A stretch of DNA of 64,000 nt from Phanerodontia chrysosporium (lineage: Eukaryota > Basidiomycota > Agaricomycetes > Polyporales > Phanerochaetaceae). The stretch spans positions 1 to 64,000 of the forward strand of contig MJGA01000009.1 of assembly GCA_001910725.1 (NCBI GenBank). The letters are read 5' to 3'. Below the pieces are notes generated by a model that saw nothing but the letters and a program-made list of their open reading frames with translations, was not told the origin of the DNA and searched no databases. The stretch's first letter is position 1; the number at the start of each line of letters is the position of its first letter. This document shows, piece by piece, positions 9,522 to 21,640 of the stretch. The translations under genes and the position numbers were made by a program.

Positions 9522-12500
9522 TCATTCCAACGGAGACTCCGCTGGGAGACCCAACGGATGCAGGGGACCGTCCACGAGGGGATACGCTCGGTGACCCTGA
9601 TACGGACCATCCATATCCAGCGGGAGATGCTGCTGCTGAGCCAGACCCGCCTGGGGTGCGGCGTACGCCTGGAGGGCTCCCGCGAAGAACTGCTGCGCGT
9701 GCGAGCGGGGAGGAGCTTCCTGGACTTGCTGCTGCTGCTGCTGCTGCGCGTGGAGATGCGGAGGGCTGGGGCGCGCGCTCCCCGCGCTGCTGCTCCCGCC
9801 CGCCGAGGGCTGGCGGTAGTTCTCGCTGAACTGGAGCAAGAACTGCTCCTCCTCCGAACGGCGACGCTCCCGCTCCACGTAGGCCGCCTGCTGCTGCTGG
9901 TGATGCAGCTGGGCTTGCGCGCGGCGCATCTGCTCCTCCTGCTGTCGGCGGAGCTCCTGCGAGTATCGATGGGCGGGCGGCGCCGAGCGCGCCGCCGGGG
10001 CCGACGCCGGCGAGGGCGGGTCCCGCTGCTGGGGAGGGTGTCCGGTCGTAGAGTGCGAGCTGTTCGGCACCGGAGATGATCCCGGACGAGGTGGTGGGCC
10101 GAGACGGGCCGCCTGGTAGTGGTAGAGCTGGTCGAGCTGCTGGCTCAGCATCGGCGTCATTGCAGAGCTCCATGACGGAGAGCCGTCGAGACTGAGGGCG
10201 AGACTCGCCGCCGTAGTCGTAGCCAGCTGTCCCGGGGCGCCGGCCAGAGCTATACGGGCGTACATCTCGTGGCTCGCGGTAGGGTCCATAGTAGGGATGC
10301 TCGGCGCGCTCGTGTGGGCCGCACCCGTCGTCGTCGTCGTCGTGGTCGCCGTCGTCGGATCCTGCGTAGGGTCGCTTCCGAGGATTGGCGACGGGCGGTG
10401 GTGGTGCATCGCGTTCACGTTCGGCGGGGAACGTCGCGCTGGATGGGGTGCTGCTCGCAGGTGCATGGAAGGAAAATGGTGAGTCGCCGTAGGGTCCAGC
10501 AGGGGATGGTGGTTCGTATCCTCCAACGTCAGCGAGTCTGTCGGGACCACGCCGTCCGTGCCCAGTGGCGAGCGATAGGGATAGCTCGGGGCGAGCGCCG
10601 ACCAAGGGTGGTAGCGTAGGTCCAGGTCCGTAATAGTAGCTGGCTGGAGCAGTCCCTGGCCGAGTTGCTGTGCTGGGTCGTCGATCCCTGTAGGCTGCAT
10701 ACGGACCTGCGCGCGCGAGGGGGTTCAGTAACAACAAAACTTTGAATACGCTGGGGAACTCACCTGATGGTGTGGGTAGGGGTAGTACGTATGATGATGT
10801 GAGCGGAGTTCGGGGTTGCTCACGCTGCTGCGGGACGACGAGCGGTGGGTAGGGAAGTTGGTGCGCTGGGTTCGGGAGAGGGAGGGCGGGAGCACCGGAT
10901 GCGGCGACGATGGCAGAGATGGGTGGGAGTGATCGATCTGCACTGCCGCCTGCTGTTGGAGGACGGCTGCTAGTTCCTGGCCGACTGGCTGGACCGGGAG
11001 GGTGCCCGATATCGGGGAGACTGAAGCTGAATGGGGTGGAGGCGGGGGCGAGAAAGGACTGGCCGGCATGTTGGGCGTGCCCGTGATGGAGATGGGCTGC
11101 GGCGGTGGAAGATGCTGGGGGGACACGAAAGGACTGGCCGGGGTCACGAAAGGAATGCCGGCTGTCGTTCCATCCGGTAGAAGTCCGAAAAAAATCGTCG
11201 TCGCCCTCGTAGCCGGTGCTGGTGCCAGGGCGCATTGACATGGGCAAGTCCTCCTGCTTGACGGTCATGGAAGGCATGCTGCCGTCCATGTTGCTGGCGC
11301 TGGCTGCGGCTGCGGCTGCGCTGGCGGCGTGGGCGTTCTGGCTGCGCTTGCCGCGCGGGGCGCCTTTGCCTGCCGCGGTCATTGTCGCGTGCAGCGACGT
11401 GAGCTCCTGCATCATGCGTTCGTTCTGGTCGGCCTTGTCAGCGTGGACAGTCTGCGCATGCTGGCGGAGGTTGTCGAGGCGTGAAAATTGCTTCCCGCAG
11501 TGGCAGGTAAAGGGGCGTTCGCCGGTGTGTTTCCTGCGCAGACAGCGTGGTCAGCTGGGAGCTCGCAGACGGCATTTCGAGGAGACATGTGCCCGGCTGC
11601 CCAGAAAGCCGCGGAAAAAAAGACAATCAAGGTGGCAAGCGCCGCACGGAAATGTCAATTTGGATCACGGACTCCGCGTGTGTCAGCAGCAGACCCGCCG
11701 TGATATCGATAGCGACGCAGGAGCAAGCAGAGACGCCCGAGGCGAGGCCATATCGCGGATGGCGAACGAGGGCCTGGTGCGCCCGCCTCGTCCGCGCGAT
11801 GACGTGCGGGTTGCGGCTTGAACGCGCCGCCTCGTGAACAAAGGGCAGGTGCTGCTGCTGGCACGGACACGAAACCAGTGAGACAGAAAAAAGGGACGGG
11901 ATGACGCGCTGTTGCTGCGCGCCGCGTCGGCGGAAACGCACACGGCCGACGAAACCAAGGAAGAAAAGGGCTGCAAAGGCCGTACAAACGCCACGCGGCA
12001 GCCAACGCAGAGCGCAGGACGCGGACAACGCCCGCACAGGGCATGCTCGCTGGCACCGAAAGGCGGCTGAGCGATGCCAACGCGTTCGCTGGTCCCATCC
12101 GCAGCGCACGTCTGACGTCTACACGACTTGCAGACGCCATTGCGACGCGGATGCGGCCGCCGTGCGCGCCGCGGGGGCTTGGCTGGCGACGGCGGAGGAA
12201 ACCGGTGCGGGGGAGGTCTCGGCAGGGCAGAGCGCCGTCGGCAACAGCGAGCAAGTCCCCGCGCGAGCGCAAAGCACACCCAGACGGATGAAAGTGAGAG
12301 GCAGCAAAGCCCGTGGTGACGACAGAGCAGGCAGGCATGGGGCAGCGGGTGCCCCTGATGGGCGGCGGTGGGGGAGACAGGGGGGAGGAGAGAGCGTACC
12401 TGATGTGCCTGAGGAGGTGCTCGCTCCTGCTAAAGACCATGCGACACTCTCCGTAGCCCCTGCACTGGAAGGTCTTTGCGGGGGCGGGGCGGTAGCGCTT

Positions 12501-12584
12501 TGAGCCTGCGGTGGCCGTCGTGGGGGACGAGGAGGGCTGGTTGAAGAGGGGGGTGGGGAGGCTGGCGACGGCGGCGGCGGCCAT
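9522..12584 (-). CDS. C2H2 zinc-finger transcription factor (about 696 aa)
   Basis: Exons 12584..12400, 11533..10764, 10706..10006 and 9956..9522. Two adjacent fingers near the N-terminus: C41-x5-C47...H60-x3-H64 in [20 protein letters not shown], then C72-x-C74...H87-x4-H92 in [18 protein letters not shown]. The intron between them splits the arginine codon before KHTGERP. The remainder is low-complexity and disordered: Ala-rich, Ser/Pro-rich, an Asp run, [14 protein letters not shown], and a poly-Gln coiled segment ([15 protein letters not shown]) near the C-terminus. Tandem fingers followed by a long disordered tail are typical of fungal DNA-binding regulators; the targets cannot be read from sequence. 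Odd point: the frame changes near 10 kb. A 49-nt intron 10005..9957 with the weak donor GTCGGC restores it exactly; a frameshift is the alternative. The start is the first ATG in the finger frame. Confidence 0.8.
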
Positions 12585-15500
12585 GTCGTGGTCGGTGTGG
12601 TGGTCGCTGTCGGCGTCGATGTCGGGGTGGTGCTGTGTGCGCTGTGCTGGACGTCCTTCGGGGACTTTTGGGTGTCCATGGACGGGGACAGACTCGAACG
12701 GTGCCTGGCCAGGAGCTCGTCAATTAAGCAAATCAGGCACCCCCTGCGACGAGCGGACTTTCAACACAATCCGCGCCCCGAACTCTCGGGTCCAGGCACG
12801 GCACTCCTCCGGTTCCGACGATCTGAGATCCGGGCCCTGCTGCCTCCGGCGCCGACCTGGTTCGCTTTGCCCACCCGAACCGATCCATCCGCATCCGCAT
12901 CCGCCTGTCCAACAACCTCGCCCGCTCGCCGCTCGTCCACGCCAGGTCCCTCCAGGCTCGCCGCCACGACGCTCTCGCCCAGACGCAGCCCTCTCACGCC
13001 AGCTTGCACCGCCTCCTGCCTAGGCCCGCGCGGGATCGTCGCTGGCCGTGCTAACACCACGCCCGGCATCACACCGTTACGTGTCCCAACTGCCTGCGCC
13101 CGCCGAGCCCGTCGCTGCCTTGTACTTTGCGCGCTGCCCAGCCCGCGCGGTCCAGCCCCGCGTGCCCCCAGTCCATGCATCCTCGTCGCGACCCTGCACG
13201 ACTACGCCGGCCCCTTTTGATGTGCGCTGCCATCAGCCCTCCCTCGGTCGTACCTGGATGCAGTGCACCCTCCGGCGAGTTCGTGCAGCTCGTCCGCCTC
13301 TCGGCCCCGTCGTCCATCTCTCGCGAGGGAGAGATCACTGACCAAACAAGCCTAGCGTCGTTCCCGCGCCGTCTACACGCTTACATACATCCTTCCGCTG
13401 CAACACCGCGCCGCTCTCGCACAATCGCACCCGCTTGCCCGCAGAGCACGGACTCCGGATCTTTCTGCTTCTTTTTTTTTTCTGCGCGGTTGCCAGGCAG
13501 TGTGCCCGCGAATCCATTCAGCCTGTCCGACGCGCGTTGCGCTTGCGCTTGCGCGTGCGCCCAGCCTCTCGCTATCTCGCTCTGGCTGCACCCCACTGCC
13601 CGTCGGCGAGCCCGGGCGCGGACGCATTCCAATGCCCCGCACCAGCGGAGGCGCCCGGGCTCGAAACGCGCCATCGGGCCGACGCAGCCAATCAGCGTGC
13701 GCGACGCCCACGGATCGTCCGCGCGGGCAGACGATCCCGCGCGCGTGCTCGCCCATGGGGTCAGCCTGTCCCGTCGGCGCGCGCGTGCGCCCGACACCGT
13801 CTCACGCTGCGCGGCGCCCCGAGGAGCGTGGGCGACGAGCGACTCGCACGCACGCACGACGCCGCCGGGCGGGCGTGTGGCCTCTCGAGGCACGGAATCA
13901 CGCTTTGGCTTTCCGGGGAGCCGTGATCGCCCTGGGGGAGCTCCCCGCGCAGCGCAGCGCAAGACGCCACAAAGGCCTTGCCTTTGGTGGTGCCTTGCCC
14001 GCCCGCACGCGCCAAGGTGTCGCGGGACAGCCTTGCCCTGCGCACGCAGGGCGCGCCGCGATCGTGCGATCGCATGCAAGGAGGCGGAAAGTGCCCGCAA
14101 TTGCGATCGAGGCCTGGGTCCGCGCAGCACGCCAGACAAAGCCTCCTGAGCACACGCCGCACCGCACCGCGAGCGCGGCCGCCGCTGCTGGCGTCGCTCG
14201 CAAAGCCCTGCAAAGTCTCGGCCCAGTTTGCGTGTGCACAGCACCGAGGCCACTGGAAGCGCACGGCGATCTCGGCGAGCCCGGGGCCTGGGCCATGCCG
14301 TAAGCGCCCGCGCCTTTGTTCTCGCTGCGGATGCTTTAGTCCAGGCTCGCAAAACTGCGAGTCTGCTTCCGCTGCGCCTGCGTTCGTGTCGCGTCCTGCA
14401 CAAAGTAGACTAATGAAAAAATGGGTCGCTGCTGCACAGCGTGCGTTCTGGGCCGCCCTCAGGAGCTCCATGTCGCGTCCGTGCTCTCTCGGAGCGTGTC
14501 GTAACATGCCAAACAGGTTTTTCATTGGATGCTGCAGAGGAGCATCATTGGTGTGGGTTGCGCAGACATCGTCTGCCCCCGGATGCTATCCAGCTCCAAT
14601 GTCGCAGCTGCCTCCCGCGCCGCCCTGCATGTCACTGAGAGGCTTGCGCACGGGTCCTGTCCACCGCGCGCCCTGTATGAACACAAGACACCTCCGTGCG
14701 CGTCGGTGCGGCCGTCTGGCCCGCTCCTATATCAGCCAAGGACGATGGAATGCCACCGTAAGCATAGACGACACGTCGTCTCCAGCCTGACATCGTACCT
14801 GCCCTTGGCCCCATCCGTACTCAGCCGCCTCTGCCCGCCTGCCAGCTGCACCGGGCTGCGATGCACCCGGCAGCACCGAACAGGCCTTGCGAGTGGCCCG
14901 GCGGCGCCCGCGGCGCGCCCGGCGCACCTTTGGCCCGCCGTCCGCCACCCGCTCCAATCGCGACGAGGCGCGCGGGGCCAACGCGGCCCAGGCCCGTTCT
15001 CTGCGCGAGGATGGCCCGCGCGACATCGCTCAGCCGCGCCACCCGCGGAGGCCCTGTGCCCGGGACAGTGGATGCGCAGGATGGCTGAACGCTCTAGCAA
15101 CACCCGCGCCCGGAGGTGGTGCTCGCCGGGGACAACACGCAGAAAAGACAACTGTGAGGATGATCGTTGTCGCCTGCGTGCGCGTGCGCGTCGGCTCTGC
15201 TTTTTGCGCTGGAGGCCCCGTCCGGCGTGTGAGGCTGTGTGCGGCGAGGGCCGCACGATGGGGTGGACGCCGATTGGCAGTGCGCGCGGACGTGGCGGCT
15301 CAGCGGAGTCAGCAGGCGTGAGTGCTGCCGCAAAATTTGCGCGGCGTGTGCGGGCGACAGGCAGCTCTCGTCTCCGAGCCGGAGAGGTGGTATAAAACCT
15401 GGGCTGGAAACGACGGCCGATAGGGCAGCGAGGGCTCGGACGGCCGTTCGAGGCGAGTCTCGCGCGTGAAAGCGTGTTTGTCGCGGGCGACGGAGGGGTC

Positions 15501-15600
15501 GGGAGGGGCTAGAGCTCGGTGTGTCGGCGTGAGATTGGGCGTGACTCGTCGGCGGGCTGGTAGGCCAGCGAGCGTCGTGCACGTTGAAGAAACGAGCGGG
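12585..15600. other. very GC-rich upstream flank of the zinc-finger gene
   Basis: About 3 kb of GC-rich DNA in which long ORFs are open on both strands at once (for example 13127-14149 plus and 13381-14403 minus). Their predicted products are Arg/Ala/Pro-rich and have no domain-like character, so they look like composition artefacts. A TATAAAA box stands alone at 15391-15397. I interpret this as promoter and 5' untranslated DNA of the transcription factor, possibly with an unannotated transcript. Confidence 0.5.
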
Positions 15601-15639
15601 GAGACGCACCTGTGCGACCGACCCATGGTCCGCCCGCCA

Positions 15640-16690
15640 GATAATCCTGCCACCATATCGCGCGAGTCGGGAACCGCGAAGCTCCAGCCGTCGAGCGCAC
15701 CGTCCGCGCCGGCTGGTAGCAGCGCGGAAGGCGTCGCTGGTCGCTGCTGGTGGCAGCAGCCAAGTCGAATGGGACAGGAAGGGTCGGGTGTGCCCATAAC
15801 AGCGATAACAGCGGCCGCAGGCACCGGCGCCTCAGGTAGCACGCTCGGTGGGCCAGCTCGGTTCGTCGGGCTCGTCCGGCGCGCGCGATCGCGCACAACT
15901 GCAGCCGCACCAGCAGACCGCACCGTCCACAACCGCACCAGACTCGCCGCCCGGCGAGGGTCGTGATCGGACACAGCTCGCCCGCGTGATGCATGAGGCC
16001 TGGGGCACCGTGTGCGCCCACCGCCCGTGCGGTGCGCAGCGGCGACGTCGTCGGTGACGTACCGCAGGGTCCATGTCGCGGTCGCTAGTCCCCCCACAGG
16101 GGTGGCTGACAGAGAGGCTGGCTCGTACGTGAGCTGCCTTGTCTCTGGCCGCGGTCGCAATGCTGCAAGCCCTCTGTGGGTCGACGGGACGCCTCGGGTT
16201 GCTCGTGGGGGGACCGCCCGAGCTCGCCATGTCCGAGAAGGCCACCGTCAAGCAGCGGCCTTCTGCATTGCAGGCCTGGGGTGCGTTCACAGCGGTTCGT
16301 CTCTGGCGGTGTATCGAACCGGGCGCCACGCGCCGCCGAAAGTGCTGGCTCGTCGCCGTGCTCCTGATCCGTCCGTCCGTGTTTATTGCCCGGGGGAACC
16401 GAAAAGAATTGCGCCGTCAGATCTCGCCCTTGACGTGAGCAGGCGTCCGCTGCCTCGCGCGCCGCTTCGGATGCTTTCGTCGAGGGTCCCCGCGTTGCCG
16501 TCGGTCGTCCCCTCGTCCGAACGCTTGTTCTTGTCCTCGATGGTGCCCTCGCAACGCCGTCGTCATCGGCGCGGACGCAGAGGGTGGCCGTGGTTCCAGG
16601 GCGCCTCCTAGGCCGGGCACGGGCAGCACGTCTCTGGCCGCGGTTGGGGCGTGCACCGCTGGGTAAAAGCAGTCTAAAGTGGAACAAGGG
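15640..16690 (+). repeat. diverged duplicated segment, copy 1
   Basis: Resembles 20730-21640 in the same orientation. The clearest part is 16275-16430: both copies share CAGCGGTTCG, CGAACCGGGCGCCAC, CCGAAAGTG, GGGAACCGAA and CGTCAGATCT-like words in the same order and spacing. A second shared block is at 15830-15870 (GGCACCGGCGCCTC against GGCACAGGCACCTC). Both end near GAACAAGGGTGAG. No reading frame is conserved between them, so I take it as an old mobile or duplicated element of unknown type. Confidence 0.55.
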
Positions 16691-18434
16691 TGAGATCTGG
16701 AATTGACTCTAATCTTGCGACAGCGGCGCTGACCGTATGTTAGCTTTTGCAGGGCTTCCGTGCAATACTCGCGGGCCGCGTGGGTGTGGCTGAATCTTTC
16801 CGTTCACCACGTGAAACGCTCTGGCACTCCCAGCAGCTCCTCGGGCGAATAATGTCGCTCCCAGCGAAGCCCGGCTCCGCATGGTGGCACAGCAGGAATA
16901 AGCAGCGTCCCGTCGGGTGACGTTATCTGGACATCTATCGCGGTTAATGAATCGGTCAGTCGTCGCGTCGCAGCGCAGGGATGCTCCGCAACTCGCACTG
17001 TCGCATGGGAAGCGTGACGTCTTGGTGTGTAGGGTGCGCGCGGCTGGTAGGCGTTTGGGGCTGGAAATGGCCTGCGTCAGAGGGTTAGTCCCTCGACAGA
17101 CGAGACGACGTCGGAGCACACCCTAACAAAAATTGATAGGGTGCTGCTACGCAGGTGCTCAGACGTCATGGGCGGACGAACTAAATGTACAGATAGCGCG
17201 GTAAGTTCATGCACATCATCCTAATTTCTCCGCAACTGAAACATGTGCGTACCACTACAGGGTCCAGGAGTCTGTCGGGCCCCAAATTTTGCTGCTCGCA
17301 TTGCTCCTTGTGGACTGCGAGGGACTCTGCGCTCTCCCCTCGACGCTGCAGTGGACGGTTTCATCCTCGACCGGGGCGTCGCGACTGTGGTCCCCTATCC
17401 GTAGAGTGTAAGCATGCGCGGGCATTATATATTCTGGAAGAGTTCACCTATCAAGGATCTAACGTCACCCTGTCCTCGTCGTACGGGTTTCGATGCCCTG
17501 CCGGTGGCAGTAGTCGCGCCTGAGAATGTGTTGAAGGCTTTCAGTTGGCGTCGGATACCCATGTTGTGAAGCTCACCACTTACTCTTCGGCTGCATGGCT
17601 CTGTTCAGGTGCAGTATAGACTGCACCGGCAAAACGCTGGCCGTTTGTATGCGGAAAACTGAGAGTTTGCGGGAAGGGTTCGAGAGAACTATGACGACGG
17701 CGGCGCATAGACGCCGAAGCGTCGGCAGGTGCGATCAATTGACGCGCCCTCTCCCGCGCTCACTGCTGCCACGTTCGCTGCCTTCTGGTGCTTACTGCCC
17801 TCGAACAGGACAACGAAACTACCGTACGTGCTAGGCTATGCACCTGTATGCACGCTCACACAGGCGCGAACCTGGCAGAATGGAGTGACCTTGAATGCAG
17901 CGCAGTGTTCAACCACTTAGGCCACGTCGCCGTTCGCCGTGCGTCGAAGTGACGAAGCCCCATGGAATGATGCCGCAATGTCCTATAGGAGCATGGAGCC
18001 TCAAACAGTGCATGAAAATCTGGAACAAAAGGGCTAACTGAGCGAAAAGAGCAACACGTCGTACGCCTCTGTCTCCTCTATCCGACTCACCCGAGCCATT
18101 CCGTGCCTTTGACCTTACCAACGGGTAACGATGGACCCAGCTCTTACAGCCTCCGACTCTACAAACACAATTCTTATTATTGTTATCCTTACTCTGCTTG
18201 CTTCTTCAATAAGTCGGAAATCTGTACCCAGGCGAGCTTGGCCTCAGTCACCGACATACACGGTACACGAGAATAAACAACGTCATAACTTGGCTCGCTG
18301 CACTTGCGTGGTGGCACGCGAAAGGCTCATGCCCAACATAACGTGGTCAAACGCCTACGGGCGTGTCATCCTCCGATATCCACGCGGTCGCCTTGCACTC
18401 ACAATTCAACTCGCCGCCCACGAACTCTGCCAGC
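16691..18434. other. intergenic, no confident gene
   Basis: One short minus-strand stretch, 16998-16804, looks coding (LTDSLTAIDVQITSPDG, later WERHYSPEELLG). It has no start and no spliceable continuation that I can defend, so it may be a gene remnant. The rest shows no codon structure. Confidence 0.35.
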
Positions 18435-19994
18435 ATGTCTGACGTTCTCATTGCGTGAGTCGTTCAGTTGTCATCCAGCTCGAAGCTCGTCATACATGAG
18501 CAGAGTCATGGGCTCAACCGGGTCTGGAAAGTCAACTTGTTAAAATTATATAGACTTACTTGTAGTAGAGTAGAAAGTGAATACACTTATTCGCGCAGGT
18601 AAAGACGAGTGAACGGACGAGGACAACGAGGGCGGCGTCCTCGAGACTGTATTTATACTCTAGCTACATACACGTCGGGGAAAGCTACAGAAAATGACGT
18701 ATATTACCTAGAATATTCGCTCGCTGTCTGGTACAGCGAGCTCACGTAAGGGTGGCGCGGTAGAACGTGTCTACCGAGCAGGAGGTGCGGGGCGACCTGC
18801 GCGCACGGCGCAGAGTCCTCCGGGTCCGCGGTGTCAGGGGTCTGACAGGCGCGCGCCCGCCCGCCCGCGCATGTCGCGCGTCGGTCTTCACGCCCGCTCT
18901 TCAACACAACTGTAGGCTGCCCAGCGGGTATCAAGTCGTATCGACGTTGACGGATATGGCCAGTTCGTAAACCTAGCTAGTGGGTCGCATCTCGCGGTTG
19001 GAGAGGGCCTTCGCTCGTGCACATCCGATGTGCAGACATCGAACTCGTTCGAGCTGCTTGGTCACCAGGTCACGCTGATCGACACTCCCGGGTTCGATGA
19101 CACCCTCAAAATGAACACCGAGATCCTGAGGCTCATCACCTCGTTCCTTGCAGACAGGTAGGTGAGTAATTCCCGGCATCGACAGCGGTCTGACACTTGT
19201 TTACAGATACCGCAGCCACCAGGAGCTCAGCGGGGTCGTCTACGTGCACCGCATCAGCGACTTCAAGCTCGGCGGGATCTCGCGGCGCAACTTTGGCATG
19301 TTCCGCTCCCTCTGCGGCGACAGGGACGCTGCATAACGTCTTCGTCGCCACGAACATGTGGTCCGAGGTGGCCCCCGAGAAGGGCGCGGCGCGCGAACAC
19401 GAGCTCGCGACGGACCTCCTGCTCTTCCAGCCCGTGCTCGCGAAGGGCGCGCGGCTCATGCGCCACGACAACACCGTCGCATCCGCGCAGGCGATTCTGG
19501 CGACGCTCCTTGAAAAGGCGCCGCTCGCGCTGCAGATCCAGCGCGAGCTCGTCGAGGAGCACAAGGCACTGGAGGCGACAGCGGCGAGCGCGGAGCTCAA
19601 GACGCAGGAGCTCCGCGCGGCCTAGGCCCGGCACGAGGACGCGCTCTGCCAGCAGCGCGAGGCCGCTATACGGGCGCAGGAGGAGGAGCTGGCGTGGGAG
19701 CTGGCGGAGGCGCTGCAGCTTGTGGAGATACGGGAGGCGGAGGCGCGAGCAGAGCAGGGGCGCATGCTCATCGAGATCGAGGCCGCGCGCATGGAGGAGG
19801 AGGAGAGGCTGCAGAAAGTGCAGCAGGCTTTCGAGGAGGAAATCGAGGCGCGACGACTGGAAAAGGTGCGGTTGCGGCTGGTGCGCGAGCAGCAAGAAGC
19901 CGAAGCTCGGGAAGCAGAGGAGGCGAGGCAGCGTCACCAGGTAGAGTTAGCGCGTGTCAGGCGAGAGAGAGACGGTGATTATATAGTCGTCTGA
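18435..19994 (+). pseudogene. AIG1-like P-loop GTPase, disrupted by a solo LTR
   Basis: Exons, judged against the intact paralogue at 26603-27805: 18435..18454, 18504..18537, 18964..19157 and 19207..19994. The first three have exactly the same lengths as in the paralogue. The product begins MSDVLIA, then the P-loop GSTGSGKST, the G3 DTPGFDDT and, after a frameshift, TNMW, followed by a long Glu/Arg coiled-coil tail. Three lesions are visible. A solo LTR (18538-18906) sits directly after the P-loop threonine codon. An extra G in the run at 19323-19325 shifts the frame after FRSLCGDR. A TAG at 19623-19625 replaces the glutamate codon of the paralogue. The G domain would normally bind GTP; this copy is certainly non-functional as a full-length protein. 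Confidence 0.85.
18538..18906 (+). mobile_element. solo LTR, copy 2, inserted in the GTPase P-loop exon
   Basis: 369 bp, TGTTAAAATTATATAG...CTCTTCAACA, flanked by the perfect 5-bp duplication CAACT (18533-18537 and 18907-18911). The insertion point is the last base of exon 2, and the duplicated bases restore the intron donor GTAGGC directly after the right copy. It is highly similar to the copies at 6971 and 63032. Confidence 0.92.
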
Positions 19995-20729
19995 GAGACG
20001 TCAGAGTCGGGCAAGCCAGTTAATCACTACACACGAATAGAAAGCCTACCAGAGGGTCATTCTCCGATAGAGTGCATCAGTATGTGCAAAGTTTCTGGTG
20101 AACCCCTGCTTTACGACTTTTCGCAAGAGACCGTGCGTTTCACTCCTGAAGTGTTGCACATTCCAGCTATCCGGTATGGACACAGTTGAGGAGGTGAATA
20201 ATACATACCCGCGGTGACTGTGTAGAACGACCCGATCTCGACGATCGGGTGGGCATGTCCCGCGTCCCCTTCACAAAATCCGCAGCATGTCGCGTCAAGG
20301 TTGCAGGAATAGCTTGGGAAATGATGGCCGTCGCCGTACGTCCGCTGTCCTTTGAGCTGGGCGCATTCGTTTACGTACTATGATAACATGCGGCTGCGAT
20401 GCGCTGGCGGAGCTGGTGACTATCAGAGTCTCACCGGTTCTGGAGAAGTGGAGTACCGCCCGCGACGATACTTCTGGGTGACGGAAGGGCATGAAACAAC
20501 GGTGCACGCTCTGGTTGCGTTGACATGCCGGCGGTGAGGTTCCTCCACATTAACGCACTAGACGACGGTGACTGGGTGATGTTCGCTCCGTGGAGTCTGA
20601 CCGCTGACTGTCATATATTCCATGCGTCACTGCTACTACAGACAGGGAATCGCATGAGACTGTTTCGATCGCTGAAAATTGGAGCAGGGCAATTTGGACC
20701 GCCCGTGGGAGCAGGAACGCACCTCAGAG
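19995..20729. other. intergenic, no gene seen
   Basis: Nothing with coding character. One short palindrome, CCCGATCTCGACGATCGGG, near 20229 has the CCGATC...GATCGG ends of the fold-back palindromes but lacks their core. Confidence 0.4.
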
Positions 20730-21640
20730 CCCTCGACGTATGAGTAATAGACAACCATCGGCGCGGTATGCGTAGCCAATGGTCGACCATCGGGGGTGCA
20801 GGAACTCAGCGACAGTGGAATCGGCGGTTGGCGACAGCGTATTTTTGGCCAGAGCCCGGCGATAGCAACAGGCACAGGCACCTCGCAGGTTGTCCCGCCG
20901 GCTCGATTCATCGGGTGCATCCGGTCGGTGAGGCTGTCATATCTGCCGCAATGGGGTCGACGGGACACCAGATGGCGTAAGTCCGCTGTATGTGGCCTGG
21001 ACGTCTTGTGGCGCCAAGGTCTCAGTCGACAGCTGGTGCAGCAGATACCCGACATGCGGCTGTTTTCCTGCCCATGGAACTATCTCCGCTTGCGCGCGTG
21101 ATGTTCACGACGCTCCAGAAGCGGTCTAGTAGTGGATCTCGGACGTTTTTGCGCACCGATACGGGGCCTGCAGTGGAAACGGGCCCTCTGCAACGTTTCT
21201 CGTTACATACTCTCGACTCGCAGCGGTTCGCCTCTGGGACGTACCGAACCGGGCGCCACCTCGCAGAGAACTGCGCCTCACCGAAAGTGGCGGTTCGTGG
21301 CCGAGCGGGTGATCCGACTGTCCGATTCATTACGATTCACCGGGAACCGAATAGGATCGCGCTGTCAGATCTTGTGACACGTCTCGTGGATGGTGACAGC
21401 TGCCACGGGCCGTGCCTTGCGCACATCTTCCCAGGGCCCGACGATGCCGTCCTCGAGCCTTCCATCTGCTGACTGCTCAAAGGCTTCGAAGAACAGGGCA
21501 CCGCTTGGGGGCGAGGCCAGCGCACGCCAAAACGTCCGACCGTTTCGCTGGAGATCGCCAGGATATCCAGCGACCTCTACTGCGGAGCTGGTGGTGCGGA
21601 GAGGCTGAGTAAAACGCGTCGAAAACAGAACAAGGGTGAG
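20730..21640 (+). repeat. diverged duplicated segment, copy 2
   Basis: Counterpart of 15640-16690, clearest at 21215-21380 against 16275-16430. This copy is less GC-rich than copy 1, and many of the differences are C-to-T or G-to-A transitions. Confidence 0.55.

Noticed and set aside
13127..14403. Two overlapping 340-codon ORFs on opposite strands
   Set aside because: Products are Arg/Ala/Pro-rich without domains, both strands are open because of GC content, and no splice pattern or start context favours either.
20229..20247. Extra member of the palindrome family
   Set aside because: Shares only the CCGATC...GATCGG ends and lacks the CTGCTCGAGCAG core.
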